The notes below the pieces were generated by a model. It did not search any database and was not told where the DNA came from. It was given only the letters and a program-made list of their open reading frames with translations. From Citrobacter sp. Awk 4 (GTDB lineage: Bacteria > Pseudomonadota > Gammaproteobacteria > Enterobacterales > Enterobacteriaceae), in assembly GCF_028069725.1 (NCBI RefSeq), contig NZ_JANEWG010000010.1:50840-114839 (forward strand): 64,000 nt of DNA, read 5' to 3'. Positions 19,202-29,360 of the stretch are shown one piece after another. The translations under genes and the position numbers were made by a program. Each line of letters starts with the position of its first letter. Within the stretch, counting starts at the first letter, position 1.

Positions 19202-19256
19202 CCTCCTTCACCCCGTTGTCATGGCTGTGCGCATCGCCCTGACCAGTTGACCAGTC

Positions 19257-20237
19257 CTAAAGCCGCCCTTGCGCTTGTCGTTGCTGCAGGCTTTGGGCAA
19301 AGGTTTGCATTCCCATCTGCTGCCCGGTTTGGATGACGCCGGGCAACTGGTGGCTCTTCCCCTCCCGGATCAGATTTCCCGCCGCAGGTGTATTGATGAG
19401 TAACTCAAACAGCGCCACACGCCCGTCCTGTTTGTCTTTTTCCAGTTTTTGCGACAATACCGCACGTAAACTTCCCGCCAGTTGACTGCGTACCGGATCT
19501 TTCTCCTGTGCCGGAAAAGAGTCGATCAGTCGCTCAATGGCTTGCGCCGCGCCACGCGTGTGCAGCGTCGCCAGAACCAGATGCCCCGTTTCCGCCGCAG
19601 TCAACGCCAGACGAATCGTTTCGCTGTCCCGCAACTCCCCCAGTAAAATGACGTCAGGATCTTCCCGCAATGCCGCACGCAACCCGGAAGCAAACGAACT
19701 GCAATGTACGCCGACCTCACGCTGCTGAATCAAACAATGCTGGCTGGCGTAGCAATACTCAATGGGGTCTTCGAGGGTCAGAATATGCGCTTCTGTATGC
19801 TGGTTGAGATACTCAACCATTGCTGCCAGCGTGGTCGATTTCCCGCTACCGGTGGCCCCGGTCACCAGAATGAGCCCATTCTCGACACTCAGGAGACTCG
19901 TTAAAACGGGTGGTGCCTGAAGTTCCGCCAGTATTGGGCAGTTGGCTGGCAGTAACCGCAGCGCCAGCGATGTCCCCTGCTGGTGAGCAAACGCGCTGGC
20001 GCGCAGCCGCAAATTGCCCGCCAGCGACACGGCAAAATCAAGCTGACCGTTTATCCGCAGTTGTTCCTGCTGAGCGTCATTAAGCCACTGCGCTAAGAGC
20101 ACCTGAATATCCGGCGACGTAAAAGGAGCCATCTCCACCCGCCCCCGTTTTCGCCAACGCGCAGACCAGGCATTACACAGGTGTAGATCCGAGACGTTAT
20201 GCTTTACACTAAGGGCCACAATTTCTTCCATATTCAT
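19257..20237 (-). CDS. yggR: PilT-like ATPase YggR
   Basis: This is a 326-residue member of the type IV pilus retraction/type II secretion ATPase family. The start at 20237 gives MNMEEIVALSVKHNVSDLHL; a 15-codon upstream frame overlaps the divergent yggS region and is not conserved. Motifs are Walker A GATGSGKSTT near 123-132, the Asp box LTLEDPIEY near 155, Walker B LREDPDVILLGELRD near 190-203, and a His box near 218-228. No pilin or assembly genes are nearby, so its partner system must be encoded elsewhere or the gene is a relic retained in enterobacteria. Only 17 bases separate its start from yggS. Confidence 0.93.
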   Translation of the reverse strand: MNMEEIVALSVKHNVSDLHLCNAWSARWRKRGRVEMAPFTSPDIQVLLAQWLNDAQQEQLRINGQLDFAVSLAGNLRLRASAFAHQQGTSLALRLLPANCPILAELQAPPVLTSLLSVENGLILVTGATGSGKSTTLAAMVEYLNQHTEAHILTLEDPIEYCYASQHCLIQQREVGVHCSSFASGLRAALREDPDVILLGELRDSETIRLALTAAETGHLVLATLHTRGAAQAIERLIDSFPAQEKDPVRSQLAGSLRAVLSQKLEKDKQDGRVALFELLINTPAAGNLIREGKSHQLPGVIQTGQQMGMQTFAQSLQQRQAQGRL

Positions 20238-20254
20238 ATGAACATCCTCGGAAA

Positions 20255-20959
20255 ATGAACGATATCGCGCATAACCTGGCACAGATCCGGGACAAAATCT
20301 CAGCCGCCGCGACGCGTTGCGGGCGGTCTTCAGAAGACGTTACATTGCTTGCAGTGAGTAAAACCAAGCCTGCGAGCGCCATCGCAGAAGCGATTACCGC
20401 TGGGCAACGCGCATTTGGCGAAAATTACGTTCAGGAAGGTGTGGAAAAAATTCGCCATTTCCAGGAGAGTGGCGTCGATGGGTTGCAATGGCACTTTATT
20501 GGCCCGTTGCAGTCCAACAAAAGCCGCCTGGTCGCCGAGCATTTCGACTGGTGTCACACGATTGACCGTCTGCGTATTGCTGCCCGTCTGAACGAACAAC
20601 GCCCGGCAACGCTGCCGCCGCTGAACGTACTCATTCAAATCAATATCAGCGATGAGAACAGCAAGTCAGGAATTCCGCTGACGGAACTGGATGCGCTCGC
20701 AGCAGAGGTGGCGGGAATGCCGAATCTTCGCCTACGTGGACTGATGGCGATCCCGGCGCCTGAGTCAGATTATGTAAGGCAGTTTGAAGTTGCCCGTCAA
20801 ATGGCTGTAGCATTTGCCGGTCTCAAGACCCATTACCCTGATGTCGATACGCTGTCTCTGGGTATGTCAGACGATATGGATGCCGCGATTGCGGCAGGTA
20901 GTACGATGGTGCGCATCGGCACTGCTATTTTTGGTGCACGTGATTACACAAAAAATTAA
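20255..20959 (+). CDS. yggS: Pyridoxal phosphate homeostasis protein (PLPBP/YggS)
   Basis: This 234-residue, single-domain alanine-racemase-like TIM barrel binds PLP without known enzymatic activity and keeps B6 and amino-acid pools balanced. The PLP lysine lies in LLAVSKTKPA near residue 36. Other conserved segments are FGENYVQEG near 55-63, WHFIGPLQSNK near 80-90, and the phosphate-binding SLGMSDDMDAAIAAGSTMVR near 200-219. It heads the yggS-yggT-yggU-rdgB-hemW run, with 18 bases to yggT. Confidence 0.95.
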   Translation: MNDIAHNLAQIRDKISAAATRCGRSSEDVTLLAVSKTKPASAIAEAITAGQRAFGENYVQEGVEKIRHFQESGVDGLQWHFIGPLQSNKSRLVAEHFDWCHTIDRLRIAARLNEQRPATLPPLNVLIQINISDENSKSGIPLTELDALAAEVAGMPNLRLRGLMAIPAPESDYVRQFEVARQMAVAFAGLKTHYPDVDTLSLGMSDDMDAAIAAGSTMVRIGTAIFGARDYTKN

Positions 20960-20977
20960 GGAAAACTAAGGAACGCC

Positions 20978-21544
20978 ATGAACACGTTGACCTTCCTGCT
21001 CTCGACCGTTATTGAGCTGTATACCATGGTGCTGTTGCTGCGCGTGTGGATGCAGTGGGCTCGCTGTGATTTTTATAACCCGTTTTCGCAGTTTGTGGTG
21101 AAAGTTACTCAGCCTGTTATCGGGCCGCTGCGCCGTGTCATTCCGCCGATGGGTCCAATTGACAGCGCATCGGTCGTGGTCGCATTCATTATCAGCTTTA
21201 TCAAGGCAATAGTGCTGTTTAAAGTGGTCACATTCCAGCCGATCATCTGGATTGCCGCCGTACTTATCGTACTGAAAACTATCGGCTTGCTGATTTTCTG
21301 GGTTCTGTTGCTGATGGCGATCATGAGTTGGGTAAGCCAGGGCCGCAGCCCGGTCGAATATGTGCTCATCCAGCTTGCCGATCCGTTGCTGCGCCCGATT
21401 CGCCGATTACTGCCTTCTATGGGCGGCATTGATTTCTCTCCGATGATCCTCGTGCTGTTGCTGTATGTCATCAACATGGGCATCGCGGAGATCTTACAGG
21501 CGACAGGTAACATGCTGCTGCCGGGGCTGTGGATGGCGCTATGA
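20978..21544 (+). CDS. yggT: YggT-family inner-membrane protein
   Basis: This 188-residue integral membrane protein carries two copies of the YggT domain, each made of two hydrophobic helices flanking a conserved basic motif: the segment [14 protein letters not shown] near residues 45-58 recurs as [14 protein letters not shown] near 136-149. Function is not well established; homologues have been linked to osmotic tolerance and, in Gram-positives, to cell-division clusters. The stop overlaps yggU by four bases (ATGA). Confidence 0.92.
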   Translation: MNTLTFLLSTVIELYTMVLLLRVWMQWARCDFYNPFSQFVVKVTQPVIGPLRRVIPPMGPIDSASVVVAFIISFIKAIVLFKVVTFQPIIWIAAVLIVLKTIGLLIFWVLLLMAIMSWVSQGRSPVEYVLIQLADPLLRPIRRLLPSMGGIDFSPMILVLLLYVINMGIAEILQATGNMLLPGLWMAL

Positions 21545-21831
21545 GTGCCGTTACACCCTGCGATGACGGTCTGGTGTTACGGCTCTATATTCAGCCGAAA
21601 GCCAGCCGTGACAGTATTGTGGGTTTACATGGCGACGAAGTAAAAGTCGCCATTACCGCACCACCAGTCGATGGTCAGGCGAACAGCCATCTGGTGAAGT
21701 TTCTCAGCAAACAGTTCCGCGTGGCCAAAAGCCAGGTCCTTATTGAAAAGGGCGAACTCGGCCGCCACAAACAGGTTAAAATCATTCATCCGCAACAGAT
21801 CCCGCCAGAAATTGCGGCGTTAACTGATTAG
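21541..21831 (+). CDS. yggU: DUF167 protein YggU
   Basis: This 96-residue small cytosolic protein of the UPF0235/DUF167 family begins [20 protein letters not shown]; four upstream in-frame codons overlapping yggT are not needed. The family motif [16 protein letters not shown] is near residues 41-56. No biochemical role is established. It overlaps yggT by four bases and is followed 8 bases later by rdgB, so it is part of the coupled run. Confidence 0.93.
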   Translation: MSAVTPCDDGLVLRLYIQPKASRDSIVGLHGDEVKVAITAPPVDGQANSHLVKFLSKQFRVAKSQVLIEKGELGRHKQVKIIHPQQIPPEIAALTD

Positions 21832-21839
21832 GTATCCCT

Positions 21840-22433
21840 ATGCAAAAAGTAGTCCTCGCTACCGGCAATGCCGGTAAAGTGCGTGAGCTGGCTTCGCTTT
21901 TGAGCGATTTCGGGCTTGATGTCGTGGCGCAGACGGAGTTGGGCGTCGACTCAGCCGAAGAGACCGGCCTGACCTTTATCGAGAATGCGATTCTGAAGGC
22001 TCGCCATGCCGCGCAGGTGACAGGTCTGCCCGCCATTGCCGACGACTCCGGCCTGGCCGTTGACGTGCTGGGCGGCGCGCCGGGTATCTATTCCGCACGT
22101 TATTCCGGTGAAGATGCGACCGACCAGCAGAACCTGGAAAAACTGCTGGATGCTCTGCAGGATATACCGGACGATAAACGCCAGGCTCGCTTTCACTGCG
22201 TACTGGTCTATATGCGCCATGCAGAAGACCCTACGCCGCTTGTGTGTCACGGTAGCTGGCAGGGCGTCATTACCCGTGAGGCGTCTGGCAACGGCGGTTT
22301 TGGCTACGATCCAATCTTCTTTGTGCCGTCTGAAGGTAAAACCGCTGCCGAACTGAGCCGTGAAGAGAAAAGCGCGATTTCGCATCGTGGACAAGCATTG
22401 AAGCTGTTGCTGGACGCCTTACGACATGGTTAA
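21840..22433 (+). CDS. rdgB: dITP/XTP pyrophosphatase RdgB
   Basis: This 197-residue HAM1-family enzyme hydrolyses non-canonical purine triphosphates (dITP, XTP, dHAPTP) to monophosphates, protecting DNA. Signatures are [13 protein letters not shown] at residues 4-16, [13 protein letters not shown] near 44-56, [20 protein letters not shown] near 65-84 and the C-terminal [10 protein letters not shown] near 152-161 with SHRGQAL near 181. The stop overlaps hemW by eight bases. Confidence 0.96.
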   Translation: MQKVVLATGNAGKVRELASLLSDFGLDVVAQTELGVDSAEETGLTFIENAILKARHAAQVTGLPAIADDSGLAVDVLGGAPGIYSARYSGEDATDQQNLEKLLDALQDIPDDKRQARFHCVLVYMRHAEDPTPLVCHGSWQGVITREASGNGGFGYDPIFFVPSEGKTAAELSREEKSAISHRGQALKLLLDALRHG

Positions 22434-23562
22434 GTTGCCGCCGCTGAGTCTCTATATTCACATCCCGTGGTGCGTGCAGAAATGTCCGTACTGCGATTTC
22501 AACTCGCATGCGCTAAAAGGCGAGGTGCCGCACGACGACTATGTGCAGCATCTGCTGAGCGATTTGGATACTGAAGTGGCTTACGCGCAAGGACGTGAAG
22601 TAAAGACCCTTTTTATCGGCGGCGGTACGCCAAGCCTGCTTTCCGGCCCGGCGATGCAAACGTTGTTGGATGGCGTGCGGGCGCGCCTGAATCTGGCGGC
22701 GGATGCTGAGATTACCATGGAAGCGAATCCGGGCACGGTCGAAGCGGATCGCTTTGTTGACTATCAGCGCGCCGGGGTGAACCGTATCTCGATTGGCGTG
22801 CAGAGTTTTAGTGAACCCAAGCTACAGCGTCTGGGGCGCATTCATGGTCCGCAAGAAGCCAAACGCGCTGCAAAACTGGCAAGCGGACTGGGGCTGCGTA
22901 GCTTCAATCTCGATCTGATGCACGGTCTGCCGGATCAAACGCTGGAAGAAGCGCTGGGCGACTTACAGCAAGCCATTGCGCTTAATCCGCCGCATCTTTC
23001 CTGGTATCAGCTCACCATCGAACCCAATACGCTGTTCGGCTCGCGCCCACCGGTGTTACCCGATGACGATGCCCTGTGGGATATCTTCGAGCAGGGACAT
23101 CGGTTATTAACCGCAGCAGGTTATCAACAGTATGAAACCTCAGCGTATGCGAAACCCGGATATCAGTGTCAGCACAACCTGAACTACTGGCGCTTTGGCG
23201 ATTACATAGGCATTGGCTGTGGTGCGCACGGTAAAGTGACGTTCCCGGATGGGCGCATTCTGCGCACCACCAAAACACGTCATCCACGTGGCTATATGCA
23301 GGGGCGTTATCTCGAAAGTCAGCGCGATGTCGAAGAGGCTGATAAGCCGTTTGAGTTCTTTATGAACCGCTTCCGTCTGCTGGAAGCTGCGCCGCGCACT
23401 GAATTTACGCAGTACACCGGGTTGACTGAAGATACTATTCGTAAGCAGATCGATGAAGCTATTGCCCAGGGGTATCTGACCGAGTGCGAGGATGACTGGC
23501 AAATTACCCAGCACGGCAAGCTGTTCTTAAACTCCCTTCTTGAGCTGTTTCTTGCCGAGTGA
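22426..23562 (+). CDS. hemW: HemW, radical SAM heme chaperone
   Basis: This is a 378-residue radical SAM protein. The 4Fe-4S motif [16 protein letters not shown] near residues 14-29 reads CxxxCxxC, followed by [10 protein letters not shown] near 63-72. It lacks the extra cysteine expected of true oxygen-independent coproporphyrinogen oxidases (HemN), consistent with HemW proteins, which bind and transfer heme. A C-terminal HemN-like domain follows. It overlaps rdgB by eight bases and closes the operon with a terminator 5 bases past its stop. Confidence 0.94.
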   Translation: MVKLPPLSLYIHIPWCVQKCPYCDFNSHALKGEVPHDDYVQHLLSDLDTEVAYAQGREVKTLFIGGGTPSLLSGPAMQTLLDGVRARLNLAADAEITMEANPGTVEADRFVDYQRAGVNRISIGVQSFSEPKLQRLGRIHGPQEAKRAAKLASGLGLRSFNLDLMHGLPDQTLEEALGDLQQAIALNPPHLSWYQLTIEPNTLFGSRPPVLPDDDALWDIFEQGHRLLTAAGYQQYETSAYAKPGYQCQHNLNYWRFGDYIGIGCGAHGKVTFPDGRILRTTKTRHPRGYMQGRYLESQRDVEEADKPFEFFMNRFRLLEAAPRTEFTQYTGLTEDTIRKQIDEAIAQGYLTECEDDWQITQHGKLFLNSLLELFLAE

Positions 23563-23566
23563 TTCT

Positions 23567-23591
23567 GGATGCGCCTGTGGGCGCATCCTTT
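23567..23591 (+). terminator. Terminator after hemW
   Basis: A perfect 9-bp stem GGATGCGCC / GGCGCATCC with loop TGTG is followed by TTTCC. It lies just past the hemW stop and 4 bases before the convergent yggM stop. Confidence 0.75.
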
Positions 23592-23594
23592 CCG

Positions 23595-24602
23595 CTACTT
23601 GATGACTCCATTACGTCGCAATTCATCAGTCTCTTTTTTCCAGCGATCATAGCCTTCATTGATATCGTCAATCTTAATATGTAGATCCGTTTGCTGCATT
23701 TGCAGTTTAGCGACGGCCATCGTCAGCGGATACTGCCCTTTTTCATACGCGATCCAGTCGTTTTGCGCTTTACGACTGAGTTCTTGCGATTTCAGAAATA
23801 CCTGCCGTCTCTGCTCCTGAATATCGAAATCTCTTTTCTGTTGAATAGGCGTCTCATAACACGTGTCACTCTGTTTATGACATGCGGCTAACGCGGGCTG
23901 ATAAACGTCTTTTTCATATTTCTCGGCAAACGTATTACTGTCGTTCGCTTTTACAAAATCATCGCGCTCTTTAAACATCTTATGGAACGCATCTTCCCGG
24001 GTCAGTTTTTGACCGTCAGGACCTTTACCCCAATAAGCATCGGCCTCTTTTTTAGCGACAGCAATTTGTTTATCCAGTGATTTTATGTGTTCTTCGAGGC
24101 TTCCGATCGACTTTTTCTGCATGAGATACGCCGCATCGATTTGACTGAATCGGTAGTTAAAATCATCGTCATTAACGACCAGATATTTATCGCTGGTTTT
24201 AATATCAGCAATAACCCTTCCTTCATTACTGGCAGCTGCCTGGAATGAGTAATAGTTAACAGTCCAACCGGAGGCTGGCGTTCCTTTGCTGGTTAACATC
24301 GCGGAAAATTTAACGGGACGATCTCTTGTCCAGGTTCTTTCCACAAAATAATAATCTGCAGCCATACCGACACCGGTATAGAGATCATCACTGGAAGAAA
24401 CATCGCCCTCGGCAGACCATGTGGCCTGGTTGCCTGTGGCATCAAGATTTTTTAAGGTGACAGAATTCAGTTTCAGCACGCCATGATACTGCTTACTAAA
24501 CTGCTCTTTTAAGATGTGATCGGTGGGTTGAGCAACCTCCGCCCGGCTATAACCCGAAACCAACGTTAAAAGCGCGGCACCTGCTATCCATTGTCGAAAC
24601 AC
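23595..24602 (-). CDS. yggM: DUF1202-type exported protein YggM
   Basis: A 335-residue exported protein of unknown function. I choose the GTG start at 24602 because GGGAGG lies 7 bases upstream and translation then begins with a normal signal peptide (MFRQWIAGAALLTLVSGYSRA, cleavage before EV). The longer ATG at 24638 would put a non-signal stretch in front. The mature part is alpha-helical and highly charged, with likely coiled-coil segments such as EEHIKSLDKQIAVAKKEADA near 160-180. Length matches E. coli YggM as I recall it. It follows ansB on the same strand, separated by a hairpin, and probably resides in the periplasm. Confidence 0.85.
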   Translation of the reverse strand: MFRQWIAGAALLTLVSGYSRAEVAQPTDHILKEQFSKQYHGVLKLNSVTLKNLDATGNQATWSAEGDVSSSDDLYTGVGMAADYYFVERTWTRDRPVKFSAMLTSKGTPASGWTVNYYSFQAAASNEGRVIADIKTSDKYLVVNDDDFNYRFSQIDAAYLMQKKSIGSLEEHIKSLDKQIAVAKKEADAYWGKGPDGQKLTREDAFHKMFKERDDFVKANDSNTFAEKYEKDVYQPALAACHKQSDTCYETPIQQKRDFDIQEQRRQVFLKSQELSRKAQNDWIAYEKGQYPLTMAVAKLQMQQTDLHIKIDDINEGYDRWKKETDELRRNGVIK

Positions 24603-24703
24603 TCGCGGACCTCCCGTCCAGAATAACGCTAACCGCAATAATCATAATCCTGTTGATAATTAGAAAATGAATAATTTAGGTGTTCGGGAGATTTTTCAGA
24701 AAT

Positions 24704-24727
24704 TGCCCCAGCCAGCAGGCCGGGGCA
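24704..24727 (-). terminator. Terminator after ansB
   Basis: Minus-strand stem GCCCC-G-GCC / GGC-T-GGGGC is followed by AATTTCTG, a weak U tract. It lies 8 bases past the ansB stop. Confidence 0.6.
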
Positions 24728-24734
24728 TAAACGA

Positions 24735-25781
24735 TTAGTACTGGTTAAACATCGTCTGGATCTGTTTTGGATCTTTGGTTTGCGTGAGTGCCAGTTGCAA
24801 CAGCACACGCGCTTTCTGCGGGTTCAGCGAACCAGATGCGACAAAACCGTACTTCGCATCATCGATTTCTGCATCCTGAGTCGTAGCACCGGTCGGTACG
24901 CGGGAAGAACGAACAACGACCGTCCCTTTATGCGCAGCCGTCGCCAGGGTATCGAAGATCGTTTTGTACAGGTTGCCGTTACCCACACCCGCACTCACAA
25001 TCCCTTCATAACCAGCATCGACCAGCGCTTTTGCCGGCAGGTCAGACGCATTCGCATAGTTATAGATAATCCCTACTTTCGGCAATTCGTTCAACTTAGA
25101 GACATCGAACGGCGTGGCGGAAGTGTGTTTACGCGCCGGTGTGCGTTGATAGTCGATTTTGCCGTTGTGGATGTAACCCAGCGGTCCGTAGTTAACGGAT
25201 TTGAAGGTAGCGACATCTGTGGTATTGGTTTTCGTGACATCACGACCATCCAAAACGGTGTCGTTCATCACCACCAGCACGCCACGGTTGGCAGAGGCTT
25301 TATCAGCCGCTGTTACCACAGCATTATAGAGGTTGAACGGACCGTCTGCGCTCATCCCCGTAGAGGGACGCATTGCCCCTACCAGCACGACCGGTTTGTT
25401 GCACTTCACGGTCAGATCGAGGAAGTAAGCAGTTTCTTCCATGGTATCTGTGCCATGAGTAATGACGAAACCATCGGTTTTATCGCACTCGGTATTGATC
25501 TTCTTCGCCAGCGTTAACCAGACTTCATCGTTCATATCCTGCGAACCGATATTCACGACCTGTTCGCCTTTCACCACAGCAATATCCTTGAGCTGAGGCA
25601 CGGCATTCACCAGATTTTCAACGCCAACTTTACCGGCTGTGTAGTTCGATTTTGTTGCTGAGTCACCGCCCCCGGCAATCGTCCCTCCGGTGGCTAAAAT
25701 CGTGACATTTGGTAAAGCGAGCGCGGCACCGCTGAAACCCATAACCAGTGCGGCAAGTGCCGTTTTCTTGAAAAACTCCAT
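24735..25781 (-). CDS. ansB: L-asparaginase II (periplasmic)
   Basis: This 348-residue high-affinity periplasmic asparaginase forms aspartate and ammonia. A signal peptide (residues 1-22, ending GAALA) precedes LPNVTILATGGTIAGG. The two catalytic threonines are in TGGTIAG (about residue 34) and in HGTDTMEETAYF (about 111), with the Lys of the second triad in the SANRG region near 184. This matches the E. coli type II enzyme in length. In E. coli ansB needs FNR and CRP; a box resembling an FNR site lies upstream (25893-25906). Confidence 0.96.
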   Translation of the reverse strand: MEFFKKTALAALVMGFSGAALALPNVTILATGGTIAGGGDSATKSNYTAGKVGVENLVNAVPQLKDIAVVKGEQVVNIGSQDMNDEVWLTLAKKINTECDKTDGFVITHGTDTMEETAYFLDLTVKCNKPVVLVGAMRPSTGMSADGPFNLYNAVVTAADKASANRGVLVVMNDTVLDGRDVTKTNTTDVATFKSVNYGPLGYIHNGKIDYQRTPARKHTSATPFDVSKLNELPKVGIIYNYANASDLPAKALVDAGYEGIVSAGVGNGNLYKTIFDTLATAAHKGTVVVRSSRVPTGATTQDAEIDDAKYGFVASGSLNPQKARVLLQLALTQTKDPKQIQTMFNQY

Positions 25782-25892
25782 GTTATTTCTCCAGTTACGT
25801 AAAAAGTTGACGCATTATCGCAAGCCAGGAGATGAATAATGTGACGTCTTCCAATTAAACAGATAAATATGTCATCCGATGTATTGATTTTA

Positions 25893-25906
25893 GAGATGGA
25901 TATCAA
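25893..25906 (-). promoter_or_regulatory. Candidate FNR box upstream of ansB
   Basis: On the minus strand TTGAT-ATCC-ATCTC matches 8 of 10 positions of TTGAT-N4-ATCAA. It lies about 118 bases before the ansB start. FNR activation of ansB is known in E. coli; the second half-site here is weak. Confidence 0.45.
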
Positions 25907-25923
25907 AATGAGGGAAAGAGACG

Positions 25924-25950
25924 AAACAAAACGGCACAAAAGCGTGCCGT
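25924..25950 (-). terminator. Terminator of yggN
   Basis: Minus-strand stem ACGGCAC / GTGCCGT with loop GCTTTT is followed by TTTGTTTCG, 21 bases past the yggN stop. Confidence 0.85.
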
Positions 25951-25971
25951 TGCTTAAAAAAACAGAGAGGA

Positions 25972-26691
25972 TTATTTCAGGCTACTGACCAACGCTTTGC
26001 GATTATCTTCCAGCGTCACGACGCGGCTACAGACATCTTTGCCAAACTGCTGGAAGTCTTTTTCCTGATTCTTCCATTCGTTTTGAATCGATGTTTGCAA
26101 CCCTCCCAGGCTTCCCAGTACGCCCTGCAGCGGATTACCACCACCTTTGAGCACCGCTTTTGCGCCCATCTCATTGATGCTGTCCTGCAGAATGCCGCCC
26201 ATCGCCTGATTCACCAGTTGCTGGCCATCCGCACGCACCTGCTCAATCGCCTTGTAGTGGAAGGTCAGGCCGTCCGTACGATGTTCGATAATACGGTTCA
26301 TCTGCTCTTTCAGTTGCGCATCCAGTTTGGTCAGACGCCCGCGCATACTGCTGCTTTCACCCACTTCTTTGGCGATGATTTTGTCCAGCGCCACACGGCT
26401 TTTCTCTACCCGGTCTCTGGCGCCTTCATCGATCCACGGTAACGCGCTGCGTAATTCAGACTGGTAATCTTTCGCCTGTTCACGTTGTGCAGCACTCAGG
26501 GTGTACGGCTTATCGTTGAATGTCACGTTGCCGTCCGGCGTAATGACCAGGTTGCCATTTTCGCCTTTCACCTGCACTGTTTGCGGACTCAAAATAACAT
26601 CGTCACGCGGCGTGACGCTGCATTTGTAATCTGCGTGTGCGGCCATCGCCGTGAACGTTAGGACTGCCGCCAGCAGCGTTTTGCGCATCAT
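25972..26691 (-). CDS. yggN: DUF2884 exported protein YggN
   Basis: A 239-residue protein with a signal peptide (MMRKTLLAAVLTFTAMAAHA, cleavage before DYKCS). Two mature cysteines (YKCS near 24, DVCSR near 221) could form a disulfide in the periplasm. The middle is helical with paired charged residues. It belongs to the YggN family of unknown function. Start could be either of the two adjacent ATG codons (26691 or 26688). It follows yggL by 52 bases containing a hairpin, and has its own terminator. Confidence 0.9.
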   Translation of the reverse strand: MMRKTLLAAVLTFTAMAAHADYKCSVTPRDDVILSPQTVQVKGENGNLVITPDGNVTFNDKPYTLSAAQREQAKDYQSELRSALPWIDEGARDRVEKSRVALDKIIAKEVGESSSMRGRLTKLDAQLKEQMNRIIEHRTDGLTFHYKAIEQVRADGQQLVNQAMGGILQDSINEMGAKAVLKGGGNPLQGVLGSLGGLQTSIQNEWKNQEKDFQQFGKDVCSRVVTLEDNRKALVSSLK

Positions 26692-26711
26692 AACTTTCCC
26701 TCAAGACAAAT

Positions 26712-26733
26712 CGGGCCAGCAAATGCTGGCCCC
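26712..26733 (-). terminator. Hairpin between yggL and yggN
   Basis: A strong stem GGGCCAGC / GCTGGCCC with loop ATTT is followed on the minus strand by CGATTTGTCTTG, a poor U tract. It may be an attenuator or weak terminator between the two genes. Confidence 0.55.
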
Positions 26734-26743
26734 GTATGTTTTG

Positions 26744-27070
26744 TTAGTCCCACCAAACATCGAAAAGTTCGCTGGTGCGCACTTCTTCAAGTTTGTGTTC
26801 TTCCAGCCATTTACGGACTATCGCCTGATGTTCCTCAGTGCATTTACCGATTTCCTGCATGCAGATCAGACCTTCCCAGGCCAGATAACCGCTGCCGTCA
26901 AAGGCCAGTTTGTTCGGTTCAATGACGTCATTAATAAAATCATCAACGATTTTATCAACCTGCTCTTCAGATGTACCTTCCGGAAAACGCCATGCAACCG
27001 AAAATCCTAATTCCTGGAATTCGTCGATGTGCATTTTTTTACGCAAACGACGGCTACGGTTCTTTGCCAT
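26744..27070 (-). CDS. yggL: YggL, DUF469 family protein linked to ribosome assembly
   Basis: This 108-residue protein starts at 27070 ([20 protein letters not shown]). A ten-codon upstream extension would lie inside trmB. The N-terminus is strongly basic (residues 4-13), the rest acidic with three tryptophans at the C-terminus (FDVWWD). E. coli YggL has been reported to bind ribosomes or assembly intermediates. Its ATG overlaps the trmB stop by one base (TAATG), so translation is coupled to the tRNA methyltransferase. Confidence 0.93.
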   Translation of the reverse strand: MAKNRSRRLRKKMHIDEFQELGFSVAWRFPEGTSEEQVDKIVDDFINDVIEPNKLAFDGSGYLAWEGLICMQEIGKCTEEHQAIVRKWLEEHKLEEVRTSELFDVWWD

Positions 27071-27789
27071 TATTTCACCCTCTCGAACATTAAGTCCCAT
27101 ACGCCGTGGCCAAGACGATGACCACGCTGTTCAAATTTGGTTACCGGGCGCGATTGCGGGCGCGGTACATAATCGTTGGTTTCAGACTGGTTTTTATACC
27201 CGTCTATAGAAGTCATCACCTCAAGCATGTGTTCTGCATAGGCTTCCCAGTCGGTCGCCATATGGAAAACACCGCCCAGCTTCAGCTTGCTCTTCACAAG
27301 TTCAGCAAACGGTACCTGAACGATACGGCGCTTATTATGACGCGCTTTATGCCACGGGTCAGGGAAAAAGAGCTGAACCATGGTTAAAGAATTGTCAGGA
27401 ATCATTTTATGCAGCACTTCGACCGCGTCATGGCACATCACTCGCAGGTTCTCAACCCCTTCCTCATGGGCAGAGGCCAGGCACGCACCCACCCCCGGTG
27501 AATGTACTTCAATGCCGAGGAAATTCTGTTCCGGACGTTCTTTTGCCATCGCCACCAGCGATGCGCCCATCCCAAAGCCAATCTCCAGCGTGATCGGCGC
27601 TTCACGGCCAAACAGCGCGGCAAAATCCACAGGATCTTCGCTGAATTCAACGCCCATCACCGGCCAGTAGTTTTCCAGCGCGTGTTCCTGCCCTTTCGTC
27701 AGTCGCCCCTGGCGACGAACAAAACTACGAATACGGCGCAACGGGCGGCCGTTTTCATCAAATTCCGGTGAAATGACGTCGTTCTTCAT
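27070..27789 (-). CDS. trmB: tRNA (guanine46-N7)-methyltransferase
   Basis: This is a 239-residue Rossmann-fold methyltransferase that puts N7-methyl on G46 in the variable loop of tRNAs. The start at 27789 gives [20 protein letters not shown], as in E. coli; 14 further codons upstream are open but overlap the mutY promoter region. The AdoMet motif [14 protein letters not shown] lies near 69-82, and the family motif [16 protein letters not shown] near 140-155. It is divergent from mutY (162-base gap) and overlaps yggL. Confidence 0.96.
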   Translation of the reverse strand: MKNDVISPEFDENGRPLRRIRSFVRRQGRLTKGQEHALENYWPVMGVEFSEDPVDFAALFGREAPITLEIGFGMGASLVAMAKERPEQNFLGIEVHSPGVGACLASAHEEGVENLRVMCHDAVEVLHKMIPDNSLTMVQLFFPDPWHKARHNKRRIVQVPFAELVKSKLKLGGVFHMATDWEAYAEHMLEVMTSIDGYKNQSETNDYVPRPQSRPVTKFEQRGHRLGHGVWDLMFERVK

Positions 27790-27951
27790 AAAAGTTAAGT
27801 CTGCTTGTGATTGAGTTGCGAAAACGGGCATTATCCAAAGTTAGTTGGCGGATGCAAGTAAAGGAAGAAAGTCAGCACCGGAAAGTTCCGGTTTACACCC
27901 TGTTGCCTCTGTGCTGCAATCTGCCCCCCCAGCCAATATTAAGCGGTGACC

Positions 27952-29004
27952 ATGCAAGCGTCTCAATTTTCAACCCAGGTATTGGGTTGGTACGATAAAT
28001 ACGGGCGGAAAACGCTGCCCTGGCAAATTGACAAGACGCCTTACAAAGTATGGCTCTCAGAAGTCATGTTACAACAAACCCAGGTTGCCACGGTCATTCC
28101 CTATTTTGAACGCTTTATGTCGCGCTTCCCCACGGTGACGGATTTAGCCAATGCGCCGCTGGATGAAGTGCTTCATTTATGGACCGGTTTAGGTTACTAC
28201 GCGCGAGCGCGAAATCTGCACAAAGCGGCCCAACAGGTTGTCACACTACATGGCGGTCAGTTTCCTGAAACCTTTGATGAAGTGGCGGCACTGCCTGGCG
28301 TCGGGCGTTCTACCGCGGGCGCCGTACTCTCTCTCTCACTGGGCAAACATTTCCCGATTCTCGACGGCAACGTCAAACGCGTGTTGGCGCGCTGCTATGC
28401 GGTGAGCGGCTGGCCGGGAAAAAAAGAGGTCGAGAAAACGCTGTGGGATCTGAGCGAACAGGTGACGCCCGCCAACGGTGTTGAGCGTTTTAACCAGGCG
28501 ATGATGGATTTAGGCGCGATGGTGTGTACGCGCTCAAAACCAAAATGTTCCCTTTGCCCATTACAAAACGGTTGCATCGCGACCGCCAACGACAGTTGGT
28601 CGCTCTACCCCGGCAAAAAAACGAAACAGACGCTACCGGAACGTACCGGCTATTTTTTGCTGATGCAGAATGAAGACACCGTGCTGCTGGCGCAGCGGCC
28701 TCCCAGCGGATTGTGGGGGGGATTGTACTGTTTTCCTCAGTTTGACGATGAGGATGGCCTGCGTAAGTGGCTGGCGCAGAGGCATATTAAAGCTGATAAT
28801 CTCAGCCAACTGAATGCGTTTCGCCATACCTTCAGCCATTTCCATCTGGATATTGTGCCCATGTGGCTTCCCGTGTCTTCCTTCACCTCATGCATGGATG
28901 AAGGCAACGCGCTCTGGTATAACTTAGCGCAACCGCCGTCGGTCGGACTGGCGGCACCCGTGGAGCGTTTGTTACAGCAGTTACGCACCGGCGCTTTGGT
29001 TTAA
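27952..29004 (+). CDS. mutY: Adenine DNA glycosylase MutY
   Basis: This 350-residue base-excision repair enzyme removes adenine mispaired with 8-oxoguanine. The start at 27952 gives [20 protein letters not shown]; a GTG-ACC-ATG precedes it. It contains catalytic Glu37 in SEVMLQQTQ, the helix-hairpin-helix [11 protein letters not shown] near 113-123, catalytic Asp138 in [10 protein letters not shown], and the 4Fe-4S cluster motif C-x6-C-x2-C-x5-C near 192-208. A C-terminal NUDIX-like 8-oxoG recognition domain follows from about 230 ([17 protein letters not shown]). It is followed by yggX after 27 bases, pairing two oxidative-damage functions. Confidence 0.97.
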   Translation: MQASQFSTQVLGWYDKYGRKTLPWQIDKTPYKVWLSEVMLQQTQVATVIPYFERFMSRFPTVTDLANAPLDEVLHLWTGLGYYARARNLHKAAQQVVTLHGGQFPETFDEVAALPGVGRSTAGAVLSLSLGKHFPILDGNVKRVLARCYAVSGWPGKKEVEKTLWDLSEQVTPANGVERFNQAMMDLGAMVCTRSKPKCSLCPLQNGCIATANDSWSLYPGKKTKQTLPERTGYFLLMQNEDTVLLAQRPPSGLWGGLYCFPQFDDEDGLRKWLAQRHIKADNLSQLNAFRHTFSHFHLDIVPMWLPVSSFTSCMDEGNALWYNLAQPPSVGLAAPVERLLQQLRTGALV

Positions 29005-29028
29005 GCCGTCGGTCGATAAAGAGGATAA

Positions 29029-29305
<277 letters not shown>

Positions 29306-29307
<2 letters not shown>

Positions 29308-29326
29308 GGGCTTAACCGCCCTTTTT
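29306..29326 (+). terminator. Terminator after yggX
   Basis: Stem AAGGGC / GCCCTT with loop TTAACC, followed by TTTCAC; it starts inside the yggX stop codon. Read-through to mltC is still possible. Confidence 0.8.
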
Positions 29327-29360
29327 CACATCTCATAACAACACAACACGCACTCCCGGA